Below are positions 4,914 to 7,038 of a stretch of 7,038 bases of DNA, in pieces. This DNA comes from Firmicutes bacterium UBA3738 (lineage in GTDB: Bacteria; Bacillota; Clostridia; Peptostreptococcales; Anaerovoracaceae). Each line of letters starts with the position of its first letter. Positions within the stretch are counted from its first letter, which is position 1. The stretch spans positions 1 through 7,038 of the forward strand of contig DFGY01000126.1 in NCBI GenBank assembly GCA_002372505.1, in the 5' to 3' direction. The position numbers and the translations under genes were made by a program. Below the pieces are notes generated by a model that saw only the letters and a program-made list of their open reading frames with translations, searched no databases and had not been told where the DNA came from.

Positions 4914-5822
4914 TTACGGTAACTCTAATGTAATGCGTCCGATTTTCCCGGCGCGGAATTCATCCAGCACAGTACGGGCGGTACGTTCGTAATCAATTCT
5001 CTTGCCCGCCATAATGAAGCCTCTCTTCTGTGCGATTGCTTCCATATTGACCAAGGCATCCTCATCCAGCTCATCAAGCTTGTACCTTTCCATTAACATG
5101 TCCGGATATCTTTCCTGCAGCACCTTAATGAGCTCTAAGGCAAGGTCGGCGCTATCAATGATTTCATCCTTTATTGAACCGCAGAAGGCCAGATAAAGTC
5201 CCACATTCGGATCCTCGAATTTAGGCCAGAGGATTCCCGGCGTGTCCAGAAGCTGCATGCCGTTCTTTAAAGTCAGCCACTGCTTGCCCTTTGTTACTCC
5301 GGGGCGGTCACCTACCTGGGTGCTCTTTTTCCCGGTCATTCTGTTTATGAATGAAGACTTGCCTACATTGGGAACGCCCACAACCATTATTCTTAGGGGG
5401 CGGTTTTCACGCAGTCTTAGGGCACTGCCCTTTTCCGCAGACTGCTCCTGCTTGACCTTAAGAGTATCCTGCTTTTTTCTCTCAACTTTGTCGAGGGCTT
5501 TGAGTAGCTCCTTGCTACCTTCTCCGGTCATGGAATTCATCATAACTGCGCAGACAATACCGTCGTTACCATCCTCATCTCCATATCCCTGAAAATGCGT
5601 TAACCAGTCTTTATTGGAAGTTGGATCAGCCAGGTCCCCCTTACCAAGAACTATTATCCTGTCCTTGCCTTTACACAGATCATCTATTATGGGATTCCTG
5701 CTGGAATAAGGAATCCTGGCGTCGATTATTTCCACCACAACGTCAACAGCCTTTAAATTCTGCTGTATAAGTTCGCGGGTCTTTTTCATGTGCCCTGGAT
5801 ACCAGTTTATGTTTTCAATCAT
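4914..5822 (-). CDS. rbgA: RbgA (YlqF), circularly permuted GTPase for 50S assembly
   Basis: RbgA drives a late step of 50S subunit maturation (entry of L16 and neighbours) using ribosome-stimulated GTP hydrolysis. The 302-residue protein shows the permuted motif order G4-G5-G1-G2-G3: LGKGD (59-63), NSMTGEG (96-102), the P-loop GVPNVGKS (149-156), GDRPGVTKGKQW (171-182) and LLDTPGILWPKFED (191-204). The N-terminal WYPGHM (7-12) includes His11, matching the catalytic His of B. subtilis RbgA, and the C-terminal domain is complete. The G4 motif, normally NKxD, reads GKGD: Asn is replaced by Gly (codon GGT). AAGGAG (5832-5837) fixes the start at 5822; an in-frame ATG at 5846 would place this site inside the gene. 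It heads the rbgA-rnhB-larB-larC-PspC run; no good promoter is visible in the 30 bases between the upstream terminator and this start. Confidence 0.95.
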   Translation of the reverse strand: MIENINWYPGHMKKTRELIQQNLKAVDVVVEIIDARIPYSSRNPIIDDLCKGKDRIIVLGKGDLADPTSNKDWLTHFQGYGDEDGNDGIVCAVMMNSMTGEGSKELLKALDKVERKKQDTLKVKQEQSAEKGSALRLRENRPLRIMVVGVPNVGKSSFINRMTGKKSTQVGDRPGVTKGKQWLTLKNGMQLLDTPGILWPKFEDPNVGLYLAFCGSIKDEIIDSADLALELIKVLQERYPDMLMERYKLDELDEDALVNMEAIAQKRGFIMAGKRIDYERTARTVLDEFRAGKIGRITLELP

Positions 5823-5844
5823 ATTTTTTCTCTCCTTGCAAACC

Positions 5845-5873
5845 ATTTTACCAAAAAACAGTCCCTGTTACGA
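5845..5873 (-). promoter_or_regulatory. Weak candidate promoter for the rbgA operon
   Basis: TAAAAT (5850-5845) is a fair -10. The hexamer 17 bp upstream, TCGTAA (5873-5868), matches only half of a -35 and lies in the loop of the terminator hairpin. It is listed because the operon must start somewhere; a promoter farther upstream with read-through of the hairpin is equally possible. Confidence 0.2.
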
Positions 5874-5884
5874 GTCAGGGACTG
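5853..5884 (-). terminator. Intrinsic terminator or attenuator just upstream of rbgA
   Basis: A perfect 9-bp stem, CAGTCCCTG (5859-5867) with CAGGGACTG (5876-5884), closes an 8-base loop. On the - strand six U residues follow immediately (5853-5858), a textbook terminator. On the + strand seven T residues lie four bases past the stem, so it may work both ways. It ends 30 bases before the rbgA ATG, so it either ends the transcript from the surface-protein side or regulates entry into the rbgA operon. Confidence 0.8.
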
Positions 5885-5893
5885 CTAATTTTT

Positions 5894-5971
5894 TTAATTC
5901 TTAATCTGATATATCTTCGGCTGTTTCTTCGTACACGCCCTCTCTTTACGAACGCGCGCTATATCTTTCAC
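5894..5971 (-). CDS. Unrecognised small basic peptide or gene remnant
   Basis: The - strand frame is open from 6064 to the TAA at 5894-5896 (56 codons) but has no ATG. The only likely start is GTG at 5969-5971, which would give 25 residues (VKDIARVRKERACTKKQPKI then YQIKN). The stop lies 9 bases before the terminator hairpin stem, and the peptide is strongly basic with ordinary codon use. That placement is what one expects for a real gene end or a remnant C-terminus. Against it, there is no Shine-Dalgarno sequence before the GTG and the part upstream overlaps hairpins. I do not recognise a family. Confidence 0.2.
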   Translation of the reverse strand: MKDIARVRKERACTKKQPKIYQIKN

Positions 5972-6003
5972 AGTTAAATCGTTTTTGTTGAGTTTGTTAT
6001 CAC

Positions 6004-6190
6004 TTCCGGGAAATGCCTTGGGGGAGGCATCAGAGAGGATCCGGAAAAGTTGAGGGTATATTTTTTAATATACATTTGGGGATTTTGCGAGCGTCCGTAA
6101 AGAAAGGGCTGTTTTGCCCTTTTTAGGAATGGCTGTCCCCCTAGAGAGGGGGGCGGGCTACCGGAATGAAGTCATCCTCCGGCTGCCCGC
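6004..6190. other. Hairpin-rich intergenic region, possible structured RNA
   Basis: The space between the rbgA terminator and the surface protein holds a chain of stems. TTCCGG/CCGGAA (6004-6009, 6041-6046) encloses ATGCC/GGCAT (6013-6017, 6026-6030). GTATATT/AATATAC follows (6056-6073), then AAAGGGC/GCCCTTT (6103-6122), then CCCCCT/AGGGGG with a 4-base loop (6137-6152). Last comes a long stem, GCGGGC/GCCCGC plus CCGGA/TCCGG across a 2x2 internal loop (6153-6190). No known riboswitch or housekeeping RNA was recognised, and either strand could be transcribed. Confidence 0.4.
6103..6124 (+). terminator. Terminator-like hairpin, + strand
   Basis: AAAGGGC (6103-6109) pairs perfectly with GCCCTTT (6116-6122) around a 6-base loop, and the T-run continues to 6124. 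On the - strand the stem is followed only by CTTTAC, a poorer tail. No + strand gene upstream needs it. Confidence 0.35.
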
Positions 6191-6208
6191 AATTTGTGAC
6201 TAATATTT

Positions 6209-6235
6209 CAGCGCGAGTTATGTCGCTGCTTTTTT
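6209..6235 (+). terminator. Terminator-like hairpin with T6 tail, + strand
   Basis: CAGCG (6209-6213) pairs with CGCTG (6224-6228), followed by C and six T residues (6230-6235). It faces into the 3' end of the - strand surface-protein gene. It could end a + strand RNA made from the hairpin-rich region, or block antisense transcription into that gene. Confidence 0.4.
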
Positions 6236-6276
6236 AAGTCATTTGGCACTGCAAATTTGCGTCTTGCACACTGCAG

Positions 6277-7038
6277 CTATTTAACTGTCACTGTCACTAC
6301 TTTAGCCAGTCCGTTCTGTGTGTAGCAGTAGATCTTTGTCTTGCCCTTCTTGACGCCCTTAACCTTGCCTGCCTTGGTCACTGTGGCTATCTTCTTGTTG
6401 GCAGATTCGTAGCGTGTCTTTACGTGTACGCTTACTTTCTTGCCCTTGGGTACCACTCCCTTGGCGTTAAGCTTTAAGGTCTTTCCTTTCTTAAGCTTCT
6501 TGGCCTTCTTGATTACTGCCTTCTTAACGGATACGCTCTTGTAGTTTGCGTATTTCTTGTGTCCCGCTGTACGTATGTGCAGTGTCTTGGAGATGGCGTT
6601 TACTTTGTCTCCGTTTTCGGCTATGATGAGGAACTTGTAGTTAGTTGCCTTCTTAAGCTTCTTTCCTGCTACTTTCTTTACGTTCAGGGTCTTGCCTTTA
6701 ACTGTGGCCAGTTTCTTGTACTTGTTCTTCTTTCCGCACTGGTTGGCGTAGACTGTGTACTTCTTGGCTCCCTTTACCTTGCTCCACTGCAGCTTGATGC
6801 TCTTCTTAGTCTGCTTCTTACTCTGGAATTTCAACTGTGCATAGGTTGATCCCTTAATGTCTCCGTCGTTCGTGGCCGTTGTAATAGCCTTTGTTACTGC
6901 TGCAAGTGTCGCAGGTTTATTTGGCGTTACTTCTGCCGGTATAGTTTTTGGATTGTCATTTGGTGGTACAACCTTCTTAGTGCCGGTCTTCTTCGCTGCA
7001 TCGAAGGCTTTCCCCGCTTTGTCCAGATTTTCAAATGC
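6277..7038 (-). CDS. Secreted surface protein with Fn3-like and Big_2 domains, N-terminus outside window
   Basis: The frame is open from the window edge (7038) to TAG at 6277-6279, so 253 C-terminal residues are seen and the start lies beyond the window. The first 65 or so residues are a Pro/Thr/Ala-rich linker (VVPPNDNPKTIPAEVTPNKP). Next comes a fibronectin type III-like domain (about 66-155) with SIKLQWSKVKGAKKYTVYAN and ATNYKFLIIAE. A bacterial Ig-like (Big_2) domain ends the protein: RYESANKKIATVTKAGKVKG then VKKGKTKIYCYTQNG..VTVTVK. Such tails occur in secreted or wall-associated proteins of clostridia, where they act as spacers or adhesive modules; the enzymatic or binding part, if any, would be upstream. 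Lysine makes up about 30% of the last 185 residues with only three or four acidic residues, so the tail is extremely basic. No sortase motif or membrane anchor ends the protein, so any attachment is by charge or by upstream parts. Confidence 0.8.
   Translation of the reverse strand, partial: AFENLDKAGKAFDAAKKTGTKKVVPPNDNPKTIPAEVTPNKPATLAAVTKAITTATNDGDIKGSTYAQLKFQSKKQTKKSIKLQWSKVKGAKKYTVYANQCGKKNKYKKLATVKGKTLNVKKVAGKKLKKATNYKFLIIAENGDKVNAISKTLHIRTAGHKKYANYKSVSVKKAVIKKAKKLKKGKTLKLNAKGVVPKGKKVSVHVKTRYESANKKIATVTKAGKVKGVKKGKTKIYCYTQNGLAKVVTVTVK

Noticed and set aside
5823..5846. Upstream in-frame ATG for rbgA
   Set aside because: Translation from 5846 would run through the AAGGAG ribosome-binding site at 5832-5837, and RbgA proteins start just before the WYPGHM motif, as the 5822 start does.
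6137..6190. Riboswitch, T-box or SRP/6S-type RNA for the GC-rich hairpin pair
   Set aside because: None of the conserved sequence elements of those RNAs that I know could be found on either strand, so it is kept only as an unassigned structure.
1..7038. CRISPR array, tRNA or insertion sequence
   Set aside because: No regularly spaced repeats, no tRNA-like cloverleaf with TTCGA-type arm, and no transposase frame were seen on either strand.

Overview
The window looks like chromosomal DNA from a low-to-medium-GC Gram-positive anaerobe, most likely a clostridial or Eubacteriales member. The reasons are strong AGGAGG-type ribosome-binding sites, RbgA next to RNase HII, nickel-pincer (lar) genes, a membrane-anchored XRE regulator of clostridial style, and a lysine-rich fibronectin/Ig-like surface protein. 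This assignment is an inference from gene content; no marker names the species.

Left part, + strand (1-2611): a REP-like hairpin (11-62), then a membrane-anchored XRE regulator (198-1109) with tandem 11-bp repeats in its promoter region. A second related hairpin (1122-1158) follows. Next is a type II toxin-antitoxin pair: HipB-like antitoxin (1216-1497) and HipA-like Ser/Thr kinase toxin (1481-2611), overlapping by 17 bases. Their promoter is near-consensus, packed with AT palindromes, and ends so close to the hipB ATG that the mRNA is probably leaderless. The toxin keeps all the kinase residues that can be checked.

Middle part, - strand (5822 down to 2608): a compact operon read as rbgA (50S assembly GTPase), rnhB (RNase HII), larB and larC (nickel-pincer nucleotide cofactor synthesis), then a very short PspC-domain membrane protein. 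Gaps are 22-30 bases, and the last two genes overlap at TAATG. larC encodes only the N-terminal (LarC1) half. Just before its stop it carries a perfect -1 slippery heptamer, A AAA AAC, and the -1 frame after it reads straight into the conserved N-terminus of the PspC domain. This is the most interesting feature here: either a programmed frameshift joining LarC1 to a membrane-anchoring PspC domain, or the scar of a recent deletion or fusion. The PspC gene and hipA meet tail to tail and overlap by four bases with no visible terminator.

Right part (5850-7038): a clear - strand intrinsic terminator or attenuator (5853-5884) just before rbgA, a roughly 390-base intergenic stretch rich in strong hairpins (6004-6235) with a small - strand open frame beside it, and the C-terminal part of a secreted surface protein on the - strand that runs off the window edge.
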